Source: Bacillus canaveralius (GTDB lineage: Bacteria; Bacillota; Bacilli; Bacillales; Cytobacillaceae). Taken from it: a stretch of 64,000 bases of DNA. The DNA is taken from NCBI RefSeq assembly GCF_002860125.1, contig NZ_PGVA01000008.1, forward strand, positions 1-64,000, given 5' to 3'. The notes under the pieces are model-generated. The model was not told the DNA's origin, did no database searches, and was given only the letters and a program-made list of their open reading frames with translations. Shown piece by piece: positions 1-8,641 of the stretch (position 1 is its first letter; the number at the start of each line of letters is the position of its first letter). A program made the position numbers and the translations under genes.

Positions 1-1388
1 GATTTTTATTCCATTTTTTCACCCTTGACTTTTTCATAGATTTTTTGTGCAACGCTAGTGAAATAAAATATATTATTACTAATATAAGAAGTTCTAAACG
101 GTTTTGGCTTGCCAATTTTAAATGTTTCATCCAATCTTTAACAAACTGTTATAAACATAGTTTATCAGTTTTCTTTATTATATTATAAGATAACTCAATC
201 TTCTCGCAGAAAAGTGAATACCAAAGCCTTACAAGTTAATAGATATTCTTTTGAACTAAACTGCCCTTCGTTATGTTGTTGCTATAACGTCATGAACTCT
301 GGAGACGTAGCTCGTCATAGCGACATTTTTGTCAATATCTCAAAATTAGTGTGAATGTTCCAGACTCCAATTTTAATAGAAGAAGGAAAACTTAAATGGT
401 TCCTGCTTCTGTTTTAAAATCATCTGCGAGACACACTCTACGACTTGCATAGTGATCACAGATAGTAATGATGTAATAGTGTTAACTGAACAGTTATTCT
501 AAAAGGAATTTTACTATAAATTAACATTCATGAAAATGTCCACTTATTTCTTGTTCCTCAATCGCGCCCGTTTGCTGAATAGTATTAGTTCCTAAAAAAA
601 ATATATATGCACAAAAAAAGCCCGGTTAATTTAACTCGAGCAGGCATATTATGATAGATCTAAGGTAAGTGTTCTGCATCAAATTTATTTCTTAGTCAGC
701 CAAGCACAGCACTCCACATGTGTGGAATGTATGTAGACATACAAGAGATGTTGGTGGGTTTTAATTATTTCAAGGTTCATCTCTTTTTTCGTATATTTGC
801 TTAAACGTTATACAATAAACATTGCAATTACCGTCTAGCGACGCCACGCAAACATAGAATGATTCATTACTCGATAGACAGCACCCTTCGCTATAACAGT
901 TCCCTTCATTGAAGTTAAGAGAGTAAACCAGCTTTTATGACGGAAAACCAAAAAAGTTAAACTGTATTCTGTTTTTTTGATGGAAAAGAAATCATCTTTT
1001 CCTATTTGATATGCAACGGGAAGATAGTGTTGCCACATTCCTCATATATGGATAATTAGAGTTGGCTACAAATGATCGCCGGTATCACAAGGAACTATTT
1101 TCCAGTCCATTAACCGTTTATTATTTCAGTATTCAACCGATATAATAAATGAATTCTATTAATTACAGGTAATGTTGACTTGTTATCTAATGCGACATTG
1201 CCCTTAAAGGAGTGATGATAAAAACAGAATGCATCATAACTTACTGATATCCCCGCAAAGTTATTTTTTTATTAGTACAATAGTAAAAAATTCTTAATCT
1301 TTCATTTGTTTTTATGCTAGACTAACAGTGTGTTAAATACAGGAACTTGAGATTTTATTTAAGAGTAAATTTTTATTATAGGGAGTTC
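1..1388. other. Gene-free AT-rich stretch
   Basis: I see no convincing gene in these bases. The only open frames are short, lack a ribosome binding site and resemble no family. The sequence is strongly AT-rich with many stops in all frames, like decayed mobile-element DNA. A hairpin-like GC patch near 620-645 and a short minus-strand reading frame ending at 685 could be the tail of a lost transposase, but I cannot identify it. The last ~60 bases hold the leader of the amidase gene. Confidence 0.5.
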
Positions 1389-3929
1389 ATGATGCAAAGA
1401 AAAACTTTATTACTTCTTGGTATGCTACTGATGGGGTTTGTGTTTCTCTCGAAAGTAAGTATTGCCTATGCAGTCACAGGAAATTACAACGTAGATTCCA
1501 GTTATTATTTCATTCAATTTAATGGTGCACAGCAAGAGATTATCGTAAATGATAATATAGCATTGACATTAACCGGATGGACAGATGAATCGAAAACAAC
1601 TGTTAATGGTACCATTCATACTGTTTCGACCAATATAACGGAAGATGTCACATTTGATGTGAACAATGAACTGAATGAATTAACTGTCACTACAAATGAA
1701 AGTATACATTATCGCATAGCGGTTTCTGACTCATTTAAAGCTGAAATAGTAGAGCCTCTTGAGTTAAATGACCGAATTACAGTAGTTGCAGAAAACGCAA
1801 ATGGGACTTCCATTGAAAAAGTGGGAGCGATTGATGAATATGATACTGTGGTTGAAAATAAAGGATTAACTTACTATAAAACTGATGCAAATAATCAAAA
1901 AGTAGTGATTACTCAGGAAGAATACAATGCTTTAAATTCTGCTGTTTCCGGGGAAACGTCTTTTAGTGCACAGGCGGTAGCTCCTTCTGTTCGTTATGCT
2001 AGTCATGTAGAATACATAGGTTGGCAAAACGCTGTTTCTGATGGGGCAATGTCAGGTACACAAGGACAAGCAAAACAGTTGGAGGCAATGCAGATTTCCA
2101 TTGAAAATGCTCCTTATTCCGGAGGAATTTCTTACAAGACCCATGTCCAAGATTATGGGTGGTTGACCAGTGCTTCTGATGGAGAAACGAGTGGGACTAC
2201 TGGGCAAGCGAAGCAAGTGGAAGCGATTCAAGTGAACTTAACAGGAGAAATGGCAAACCATTACGATGTTTATTATCGCGTTCACTCGGCGTTTTATGGC
2301 TGGTTAGGCTGGGCAAAGAATGGTGCATCTGCGGGTACAGAGGGACTGGCTAAACAATCGGAAGCAATTGAGATTGTTTTAGTCGAAAAAGGCGGTGCAG
2401 CTCCTGGTTCAACAGATAAACCAATTATTACGGCCCCCTCTTTAGCTTATTCCACGCATGTTGAAACGTACGGTTGGCTGGATTTTGTAGCAAATGGAGC
2501 AACGGGTGGAACCGTAGGGCAAGCAAAACGTTTGGAAGCCATGAAGATTGATCTTCAAGATGCTCCTTATAGTGGAGATGTTATATATACAACGCATGTT
2601 CAAGAATATGGCTGGTTGACCAGTGTTTCTGATGGGGTAACAAGTGGTACAACTGGGGAAGGCAAGCAAGTCGAAGCGATTCAAGTGAACTTGACTGGAG
2701 AAATGGCGAACCATTACGATGTTTATTATCGCGTTCACTCGGAGCTTTATGGCTGGTTAGGCTGGGCAAAAAATGGTGCATCTGCAGGAACACAGGGACT
2801 GGCTAAACAATTGGAAGCAATTGAGATTGTTTTGGTCAAAAAAGGTCGAACAGCGCCTGGTTCAACAGACAAACCATTTATCACAGGTCCGTCTTTAGCT
2901 TATTCGACGCATGTTGAAACTTATGGTTGGCTGAATTTCGTAGCAAATGGAGCAACGGGCGGAACCGTAGGGCAAGGGAAACGTTTAGAAGCAATTAAGA
3001 TTGATCTGCAAGATGCTCCTTACAGTGGAAATATTACGTATTCAACGCATGTTCAAGAATATGGCTGGATGGCTAGTGTTTCTGAAGGAGAAATGAGTGG
3101 TACAACTTGGCAAGGCAAGCGAGTTGAAGCGATTCAAGTGAACTTAACAGGAGAAATGGCAAACCACTACGATGTTTATTATCGTGTGCACTCACAAGAT
3201 TTTGGTTGGTTAGGCTGGGCCAAAAATGGGATGAAAGCTGGTTCACAAGGGCTTGAAAAACAAGCAGAGGCTATTGAAATCAAGTTAGTTCGTAAAGGTC
3301 AAGGTGAACCAGTCAATGCAAACGTTGCATTCAAGCTACCATTGAAAGTATTTTTAGACCCGGGACATGGCGGTTCTGATCCTGGTGCAGTTGCTGGTGG
3401 TTATCGTGAATCGGACTTCAATTTGGCTGTTGCAAAAAAAGTTCAATCATTATTGGTACAACGTGGCTATACAGTTTATATGTCTCGTAATAACGATACT
3501 ACCGTATCATTACTGGACCGTCCTCAAATGGCGAATAATTTAAATGCAGATATTTTCGTTAGTATTCATACTAACTCATCAGGAACAACGACTGTTAATG
3601 GTATTGAGTCTTACTACTATGAATATAATCCTAGTTACCCATCAAAAATCAATCAAGATATGCATAATAATCCAGAAAGAATTGCAAAGAGTGTGACACT
3701 TGCAAATATCATTAATGACAAAATGGTTGGCTATACAGGGGCCAATAATCGTGGAACTGATGGAGATACATTTGCAGTAATACGTGAAGCAGCCATGCCT
3801 GCAACTCTACTGGAGATGGGTTTTATTAGCAATTCGAGTGAACGTCAAAAATTAGCATCAGATTCATATCAAAATACATTAGCAAGAGCAATTGCTGACG
3901 GAATTGATCAGTATTTTCAAATTTATTAA
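1389..3929 (+). CDS. Secreted N-acetylmuramoyl-L-alanine amidase with nine ChW repeats
   Basis: Cell-wall hydrolase predicted to cut the bond between MurNAc and L-Ala of peptidoglycan outside the cell. About 846 residues: signal peptide (MMQRKTLLLLG..., cleavage near AYA-VT), an unassigned ~170-residue N-terminal region, nine ChW repeats (about residues 200-640, each with a GW and an EAI/EAM motif), then an Amidase_3 domain (about 653-845). The zinc and catalytic residues of that family are visible: His in DPGHGG, Glu in YRESD, His in SIHTN and Glu in LLEMGF. The start is chosen at ATGATG because GGGAG lies just upstream at 1381-1385; the longer frame from 1347 has no such site. It is monocistronic with its own terminator. 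ChW repeats are typical of clostridia and rarer in Bacillaceae, and presumably bind wall or surface polymers (inference). Confidence 0.93.
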   Translation: MMQRKTLLLLGMLLMGFVFLSKVSIAYAVTGNYNVDSSYYFIQFNGAQQEIIVNDNIALTLTGWTDESKTTVNGTIHTVSTNITEDVTFDVNNELNELTVTTNESIHYRIAVSDSFKAEIVEPLELNDRITVVAENANGTSIEKVGAIDEYDTVVENKGLTYYKTDANNQKVVITQEEYNALNSAVSGETSFSAQAVAPSVRYASHVEYIGWQNAVSDGAMSGTQGQAKQLEAMQISIENAPYSGGISYKTHVQDYGWLTSASDGETSGTTGQAKQVEAIQVNLTGEMANHYDVYYRVHSAFYGWLGWAKNGASAGTEGLAKQSEAIEIVLVEKGGAAPGSTDKPIITAPSLAYSTHVETYGWLDFVANGATGGTVGQAKRLEAMKIDLQDAPYSGDVIYTTHVQEYGWLTSVSDGVTSGTTGEGKQVEAIQVNLTGEMANHYDVYYRVHSELYGWLGWAKNGASAGTQGLAKQLEAIEIVLVKKGRTAPGSTDKPFITGPSLAYSTHVETYGWLNFVANGATGGTVGQGKRLEAIKIDLQDAPYSGNITYSTHVQEYGWMASVSEGEMSGTTWQGKRVEAIQVNLTGEMANHYDVYYRVHSQDFGWLGWAKNGMKAGSQGLEKQAEAIEIKLVRKGQGEPVNANVAFKLPLKVFLDPGHGGSDPGAVAGGYRESDFNLAVAKKVQSLLVQRGYTVYMSRNNDTTVSLLDRPQMANNLNADIFVSIHTNSSGTTTVNGIESYYYEYNPSYPSKINQDMHNNPERIAKSVTLANIINDKMVGYTGANNRGTDGDTFAVIREAAMPATLLEMGFISNSSERQKLASDSYQNTLARAIADGIDQYFQIY
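1996..3300 (+). repeat. Three tandem ~453-bp modules encoding 3 ChW repeats each
   Basis: The ChW region is a higher-order repeat. Each module encodes three ChW units in a fixed order, with motifs like Y-THVETYGWL, Y-THVQEYGWL and YRVHS--YGWLGWAKNG. Equivalent points (Y-x-x-HVE) lie at about 1996, 2449 and 2902, an exact 453-bp period. Modules 2 and 3 are closer to each other than to module 1, which suggests recent internal duplication. Confidence 0.9.
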
Positions 3930-3985
3930 TCAGTCTGCTTGATAAAAAATGAACGAAGTTCATAAGTGACAAAGAATCAAATTTA

Positions 3986-4023
3986 GGACTAGAAATCAAA
4001 AGGAGATTTCTAGTCCTTTTTTT
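3986..4023 (+). terminator. Intrinsic terminator of the amidase gene
   Basis: A perfect 12-bp stem (GGACTAGAAATC at 3986-3997 with GATTTCTAGTCC at 4005-4016), a 7-nt loop and a run of seven T follow the amidase stop. Confidence 0.93.
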
Positions 4024-4054
4024 CATATTAATGACTCAAACTTCGTAGTGCAAA

Positions 4055-4550
4055 ATGACAAACAAAGCCTTGATGCATTGGAAAGGCCGTCTATTCACCA
4101 AGGGTATGTTTGTTCAAAACCATAATATGAAGCGTGAATTGTTGGTAATTCTCAGCACTGATTGTACGTTTTCTGAACAAGAAGTTGTACGAATCTACGG
4201 TATACGTTGGGATATTAAGGTCTTCTTTAAGACGACTAAATCTCTATTACGCCTACAAAAAGAATTCCAAGGCATGTCATACGATTTGGTTATCAGCCAG
4301 ACACCATTGTTTTTTCAAGATACATTGTCTTATCGGGGCAGCACCGATACAACACAGGCTCAACGTACATTATTAGGTATGACTCTTCCTTCAATTCCGT
4401 TAGCTTCTTAATGCAAAAATTAAAACATGGAACAATCTTTCCAATGAAAATCATAACGAGCAAATACAAATTATTCAAAGTAACTTTCTAAAATTTCAAT
4501 AACTTGACGCTCTTACACCTGATTGATTACATCGCCTTTATAGAAAAAAT
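4055..4550 (+). pseudogene. Degenerate IS4-family transposase remnant
   Basis: The frame at 4055-4411 contains LSTDCTFSEQEVVRIYGIRWD followed by KVFFKTTKSLLRLQKEFQG, which matches the C-terminal catalytic part of IS4-family DDE transposases, with the Y-(2)-R-(3)-E-(6)-K signature. The catalytic Glu of that signature is Lys here. After about 4310 the reading frame shifts, and traces of the C-terminal tail (EQIQIIQSNFLKFQ, then DAL and DYIAF in broken frames) run on to about 4550. The N-terminal two thirds are missing. Clearly non-functional; element ends are not recognisable. Confidence 0.85.
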
Positions 4551-4796
4551 TCAAATAAAAGCAGATGGTACAGCTAGAATCTTTTTATAAATTCTCGTTA
4601 CCACCTGCTACTATTTAACGTGATTTTAGCAACACGCAGCATTCAACATGGCTTGAGTGTTGATTGCAGAACAAACTGTAGCATTGTTTACCGTTCTACT
4701 TTTTTCAATCCTCAAAGTCATCTTATTAAATCGTCTTGCTCTGTGGGGTAAATTCTAAAATAACCCTGCTTTTTTTAACAATGAAGTACCCCTCTA

Positions 4797-5250
4797 TTAG
4801 TCTTCGAAAATACGATTCAAGAACTCCTTATTTTCTTCATATTCTTCTTTATTTAATAAGTTGTATTTTCTAACTTCTAAGTCAATGATATTGTCAAATT
4901 CAACATCTTGAAAATCATCCTTGTTAAATCCTAGCGTAGATACGATAAGCTGAGTATCCTGGTTGTTATTCTTAAAAATATAATTAAAGAGTGCCTTCTG
5001 TTTATCCTCATTAATTCCACATTATTCGGACTATCTAATACTAGCGGAAAACGAATCGCGTCTGGATTCAGTTCGAATTTTACCTTCAACAGATTAAAGT
5101 ACCAAATAATGGTCGAAACAGGAATGTTGCTTCCCCTGGCAGAGAATGAACCGTTTATTTTTTTGACTTTGTCTAATGATAATTCTTTTAACGCAAATCG
5201 GTTCACAGATTCAATCATTATCACTTCACCGCATGTGGGGTCAGGCCCCA
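4797..5250 (-). pseudogene. Frameshifted 3' fragment of a P-loop ATPase-like gene
   Basis: Read on the minus strand, residues such as FPLVLDSPNNVEL resemble the Walker B/D-loop end of large SMC/RecN-like ATPases. A frameshift near 5010 breaks the frame. In the other frame the protein continues sensibly (NEDKQKALFNYIFKNNNQ, then DTQLIVSTLGFN) to a stop at 4797-4799 after LNRIFED. The N-terminal part with Walker A is absent, and the upstream end stops at a GGGG/CCCC sequence near 5237-5249. Such ATPases are often found in defence islands, but the fragment is too short to name. TGTGGGGT occurs on both sides, at 4742-4749 and 5234-5241. Confidence 0.7.
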
Positions 5251-5259
5251 AAAAAGTTA

Positions 5260-5288
5260 TTGACGAAATTGTTCATCAATTTTAAAAT
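5260..5288 (+). promoter_or_regulatory. SigA-type promoter of the PTS-nanE operon
   Basis: TTGACG (5260-5265), a 17-nt spacer and TAAAAT (5283-5288) lie 40 bases ahead of the PTS start codon. One mismatch in each hexamer against the consensus. Confidence 0.75.
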
Positions 5289-5293
5289 AGATT

Positions 5294-5310
5294 ATGAAAA
5301 TAGTTTTCAT
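5294..5310 (+). promoter_or_regulatory. Operator-like palindrome ATGAAAA-TAG-TTTTCAT
   Basis: A perfect 7-bp inverted repeat with a 3-nt spacer sits where transcription from the 5260-5288 promoter should start, just ahead of the ribosome binding site. Its place fits a repressor site. The convergent RpiR-type regulator (7598-8416) is the likely ligand-responsive partner, but this is inferred from context only. Confidence 0.6.
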
Positions 5311-5327
5311 GGAAAGGGTGATAATTG

Positions 5328-6863
5328 ATGAGTGTTTTCTTTGAGAAGGCGCAGCGGTTTGGTAAATCATTTATGCTGCCAATTGCTGTTTTGCCTGCTG
5401 CCGGTCTTTTACTTGGAATTGGCGGTGCGTTATCAAATCCGAACACTTTGAAAGCGTATCCATTTTTGGATGTTGGCTGGCTTCAGGCTATCTTTCAAAT
5501 TATGAGTGCCGCCGGTTCGATTGTTTTTGCCAATCTGGCCATCTTGTTCGCAGTCGGTATTGCGGTTGGACTGGCAAAGTCTGATAAAGGTACCGCAGGG
5601 TTAGCGGCTGTATTGGGGTATCTGGTTATGAATGCTTCCACTGGCGCAATGCTTGTTATAACTGGTAAGCTTGTGACTGAAAATCCAGCTGCTGTCGGAC
5701 AGGGAACTATTCTAGGTATTCAAACCCTTGAGACCGGGGTATTTGGTGGAGCTGTTGTCGGGATTTTAACTGCATTTCTTCATACCCGTTATAACAAGGC
5801 ACAGCTTCCACAATTCCTTGGGTTTTTCGCTGGTTCCCGCTTTATTCCGATTATTACGTCATTCGCAGCTATCTTTCTTGGTGTATTGATGTTTATTATC
5901 TGGCCCCCTATTCAATCCGGAATTTTCAACATCGGCGGATTGGTTGAGCAAACGGGCTATATCGGAACGCTGATTTACGGATTTATTTTACGACTGCTCG
6001 GTCCATTCGGTCTTCATCATATCTTTTATATGCCGTTCTGGACAACAGGCCTTGGCGGTTCCTTAGTCGTGGATGGAACACTGGTAGAGGGCACGCAAAA
6101 AATCTTCTTTGCCCAACTCGGTGATCCGAATACAGAGCAATTTTTCATCGGAACTTCACGGTTTATGTCCGGCCGGTTTATTACGATGATGTTTGGCCTC
6201 ATTGGGGCAGCACTAGCAATCTATCATACTGCAAAACCCGAAAATAAGAAAAAAGTCTTTGGATTAATGCTTTCAGCTGCGTTGACTTCTTTCTTAACCG
6301 GGATCACTGAACCGATCGAATTCTCGTTCTTGTTTATCGCGCCGATCCTGTATGTCATTCATGCCTTTTTTGATGGTCTCGCTTTTATGATGGCCCATAT
6401 ATTCGAAATCACAATCGGCCAAACATTTTCAGGCGGTTTTATCGATTTTATTTTATTCGGGATCTTACAGGGTAATGAAAAGACAAACTGGATTTACGTG
6501 CCTATGATTGGAGCTGTCTGGTTTGCACTTTATTATTTCACCTTCCGATTTGCGATCTTGAAGTTTAAGCTGCAAACCCCAGGCCGCGAGCAAGAAAACG
6601 ATTCAAACCTGGGTTTAATTGATTCAAGCGAAAGAGCAGCAATGATCACCAGTGCCCTTGGTGGAAAAGAAAATATCAGTGATCTTGATTGTTGTGCGAC
6701 AAGACTTCGTGTCACCGTCTTAGATCCTGCACTCGTTTCCGAGGAGACTTTGAAGCAAACAGGTGCGAGGGGAGTCATTGTGAAAGGAAACGGAGTTCAA
6801 GTGATTTACGGCCCCCATGTGACGATCATTAAAAATGAAATAGAGGAATTGATAGGAGCCTAA
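5328..6863 (+). CDS. PTS EIICB of the glucose/N-acetylhexosamine family
   Basis: Sugar permease that imports and phosphorylates its substrate. 511 residues. The EIIC membrane domain (about 1-400) begins with the family motif [20 protein letters not shown] and carries [12 protein letters not shown]. The EIIB domain (about 430-511) has the phospho-cysteine in [12 protein letters not shown]. There is no EIIA domain, so it must borrow one encoded elsewhere. ATG at 5328 is preferred to the TTG at 5325 because of the AAAGGG spacing. nanE follows after 4 bases, so the substrate is probably N-acetylmannosamine, or another amino sugar whose 6-phosphate is fed to NanE; GlcNAc or glucose specificity cannot be excluded from sequence alone. 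Confidence 0.9.
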   Translation: MSVFFEKAQRFGKSFMLPIAVLPAAGLLLGIGGALSNPNTLKAYPFLDVGWLQAIFQIMSAAGSIVFANLAILFAVGIAVGLAKSDKGTAGLAAVLGYLVMNASTGAMLVITGKLVTENPAAVGQGTILGIQTLETGVFGGAVVGILTAFLHTRYNKAQLPQFLGFFAGSRFIPIITSFAAIFLGVLMFIIWPPIQSGIFNIGGLVEQTGYIGTLIYGFILRLLGPFGLHHIFYMPFWTTGLGGSLVVDGTLVEGTQKIFFAQLGDPNTEQFFIGTSRFMSGRFITMMFGLIGAALAIYHTAKPENKKKVFGLMLSAALTSFLTGITEPIEFSFLFIAPILYVIHAFFDGLAFMMAHIFEITIGQTFSGGFIDFILFGILQGNEKTNWIYVPMIGAVWFALYYFTFRFAILKFKLQTPGREQENDSNLGLIDSSERAAMITSALGGKENISDLDCCATRLRVTVLDPALVSEETLKQTGARGVIVKGNGVQVIYGPHVTIIKNEIEELIGA

Positions 6864-6867
6864 CTCA

Positions 6868-7563
6868 ATGCAGACAACTATATTACAACAAGTGAAAAAC
6901 AACTTAATTGTGTCATGCCAGGCACTCCAAGACGAACCCCTGCACAGTTCGATGATTATGGGGAGAATGGCTTTAGCCGCACAACAAGGCGGTGCAGCAG
7001 GAATACGCTCCAATACAAAAGCTGACATCGAGGAAATTAAGAAAACGGTCAACTTACCGGTTATCGGGATCGTAAAACGGAACTATCCTGATAGTGAGGT
7101 TTTCATTACACCAACAATGCCGGAAATTGATGAGGTGGCTGCTTCCGGGAGCGAAATGGCTGCCCTCGATGCAACTAATAGATGGCGGCCAAATGGTGTA
7201 AAGCTTTCTGACTTAATAAAAGAGGTTAGGGAAAAGTATCCTCACCTTCTATTAATGGCGGATATTTCAACTGTAGATGAGGCGGTAACAGCAGAAGAAT
7301 TTGGGTTCGACTGTGTGTCAACCACGTTAATCGGCTATACAAATGAAACAGAAGGCCAGAAAGTGTATGAGAACGATTTTGAAATATTGAAAAACATCGT
7401 GAAATCTGTGAAAATACCGGTTATCGCCGAAGGAAGCATTCTAACTCCTGAAATGGCAAAACGCTGCCTTGAAGTTGGCGCGCACTCAGTTGTTGTAGGC
7501 GGGGCAATTACAAGACCACAGCAAATCACCCGGAGATTTACCGAGTATATGAAAAAGAATTGA
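6868..7563 (+). CDS. nanE: N-acetylmannosamine-6-phosphate 2-epimerase
   Basis: Converts ManNAc-6-P to GlcNAc-6-P, which then enters the Nag pathway. 231 residues, a TIM-barrel of normal family length. Visible motifs: [14 protein letters not shown] near the N-terminus, the catalytic Lys in [41 protein letters not shown], the catalytic Glu in PVIAEGSI and a phosphate-binding [14 protein letters not shown] near the end. The start lies 4 bases after the PTS stop, with AGGAG inside the end of the upstream gene, so the pair is translationally close and co-transcribed. A terminator follows immediately. Confidence 0.95.
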   Translation: MQTTILQQVKNNLIVSCQALQDEPLHSSMIMGRMALAAQQGGAAGIRSNTKADIEEIKKTVNLPVIGIVKRNYPDSEVFITPTMPEIDEVAASGSEMAALDATNRWRPNGVKLSDLIKEVREKYPHLLLMADISTVDEAVTAEEFGFDCVSTTLIGYTNETEGQKVYENDFEILKNIVKSVKIPVIAEGSILTPEMAKRCLEVGAHSVVVGGAITRPQQITRRFTEYMKKN

Positions 7564-7565
7564 CG

Positions 7566-7599
7566 AAGAAAACTCCCGGATTTTTTCGGGAGTTTTCTT
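7566..7599. terminator. Bidirectional terminator between nanE and the RpiR gene
   Basis: A perfect 13-bp stem (AAGAAAACTCCCG at 7566-7578 with CGGGAGTTTTCTT at 7587-7599) separates the two convergent genes. It overlaps the stop of the minus-strand regulator. T-rich stretches lie in both directions. Confidence 0.88.
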
Positions 7600-8416
7600 A
7601 TTGCCCTTCTTCTCGCATGGCATGAATAACGTTCAGCGTTTTGTCCCGTTTCGCGCGCAGATCTTCATCCTCAAGAAGCAGCAAAGAAATCACATCCAGC
7701 ACATAAAGAATCGAAAGCTGGCTATTAATAAATTGATCATCATTTAAGATTTTTGTACTTGAAGTGAAAAGGACTTCTTCTGACAAATTCGTTAACGGGG
7801 TGTGATCATGATTTGTGATGCTGACAATTTTGCCCCCGTTCTGTCTGGCGATTCCGGCAGCTTTAATAATTTCTTCTGTATTTCCAGAGTTGGAGATGCA
7901 AATAACAAGATCTTTCTCACCTGCAAGGGAACTGCCCATCAACATCATATGAGGATCAATGACGGCGTCTACAATAAGACCCATCCTCATGAGACGGTAT
8001 TTCAGTTCAAGCGCCGTCAATCCCGAACTTCCGATTCCAAAAACGAGGATTTTTTCGGCTTCTTTGATCATTTGTACAACAGTCGTGACTTGGTCTCTAT
8101 CAATCAGAGATACAGTTGAATCGACTACCTGCTGATAAAAACTCTCAACCTTTCCAAAACTGTTCTTATGATCCTTAGCCCCTTCCAGCTCCCTGTTCAG
8201 CATCACTTTAAATTCCATAAAGCTGCTGCATTCAATCTTTTTACAAAAACGGGTAACCGTCGAAGTAGAGGAATTTGTCTTCACGGCTAAATCCTTAATA
8301 TTAATATTTAAGATCGAACCTTTATTCTCCAAAACAAAATTTGCAATTTCCTTTTCTCTCACCGAAAATTGTGGGTAATTAATCTGGATTTGATCCAGCA
8401 CATTGTATTTTCTCAT
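7598..8416 (-). CDS. RpiR/MurR-family transcriptional regulator
   Basis: Sugar-phosphate sensing DNA-binding protein of 272 residues. N-terminal RpiR-type helix-turn-helix (about 1-77; VKTNSSTSTVTRFCKKIE is the recognition region) followed by a SIS phosphosugar-binding domain (about 110-250; ILVFGIGSSGLTALELKYRLM and ISNSGNTEEIIKAAG). It is convergent with the PTS-nanE pair and shares its terminator. It probably controls that pair through the palindrome at 5294-5310, with an amino-sugar phosphate as effector (inference). The RBS is GAGGGG 6 bases ahead of ATG. Confidence 0.9.
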   Translation of the reverse strand: MRKYNVLDQIQINYPQFSVREKEIANFVLENKGSILNINIKDLAVKTNSSTSTVTRFCKKIECSSFMEFKVMLNRELEGAKDHKNSFGKVESFYQQVVDSTVSLIDRDQVTTVVQMIKEAEKILVFGIGSSGLTALELKYRLMRMGLIVDAVIDPHMMLMGSSLAGEKDLVICISNSGNTEEIIKAAGIARQNGGKIVSITNHDHTPLTNLSEEVLFTSSTKILNDDQFINSQLSILYVLDVISLLLLEDEDLRAKRDKTLNVIHAMREEGQ

Positions 8417-8448
8417 TATTTGCCCCTCAGAATTTGGTTTCTACCGCT

Positions 8449-8477
8449 ATTATCTCAAAACATTCGTTAAAGTTGAA
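8449..8477 (-). promoter_or_regulatory. Promoter of the RpiR gene
   Basis: On the minus strand, TTCAAC (8477-8472), a 17-nt spacer and GATAAT (8454-8449) lie about 35 bases ahead of the start codon. A moderate SigA match. Confidence 0.5.
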
Positions 8478-8581
8478 ATACTAGCTTCGCTGTAAACGGA
8501 CACATTGAAAACTTAAATGATGAATATTGGCCAGCGTGTCAGTAAAGTTACTCAAGGCTCACTTCATTAAGGGGCAGATTC

Positions 8582-8626
8582 AAAAAAAAGAGGGCAATTT
8601 CCCCAATGAGAAATTGTCCCCTTTTT
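8582..8626 (-). terminator. Terminator of the mannoside operon
   Basis: Minus-strand hairpin with arms at 8610-8621 and 8590-8601 (12 bp, one wobble and one mismatch) followed by an eight-T run, just after the mannosidase stop. The plus-strand reading also ends in TTTTT. Confidence 0.85.
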
Positions 8627-8641
8627 AACAGTCTAAATTAT

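Noticed and set aside
685-765. Minus-strand tail reading ...VYIHSTHVECCAWLTKK and a stop, as a transposase C-terminus
   Set aside because: It looks protein-like and a GC-rich hairpin follows, but the frame is only about 26 codons and I cannot tie it to a family.
835-1038. 67-residue minus-strand frame
   Set aside because: No RBS, no recognisable motif, and it lies in stop-rich decayed DNA.
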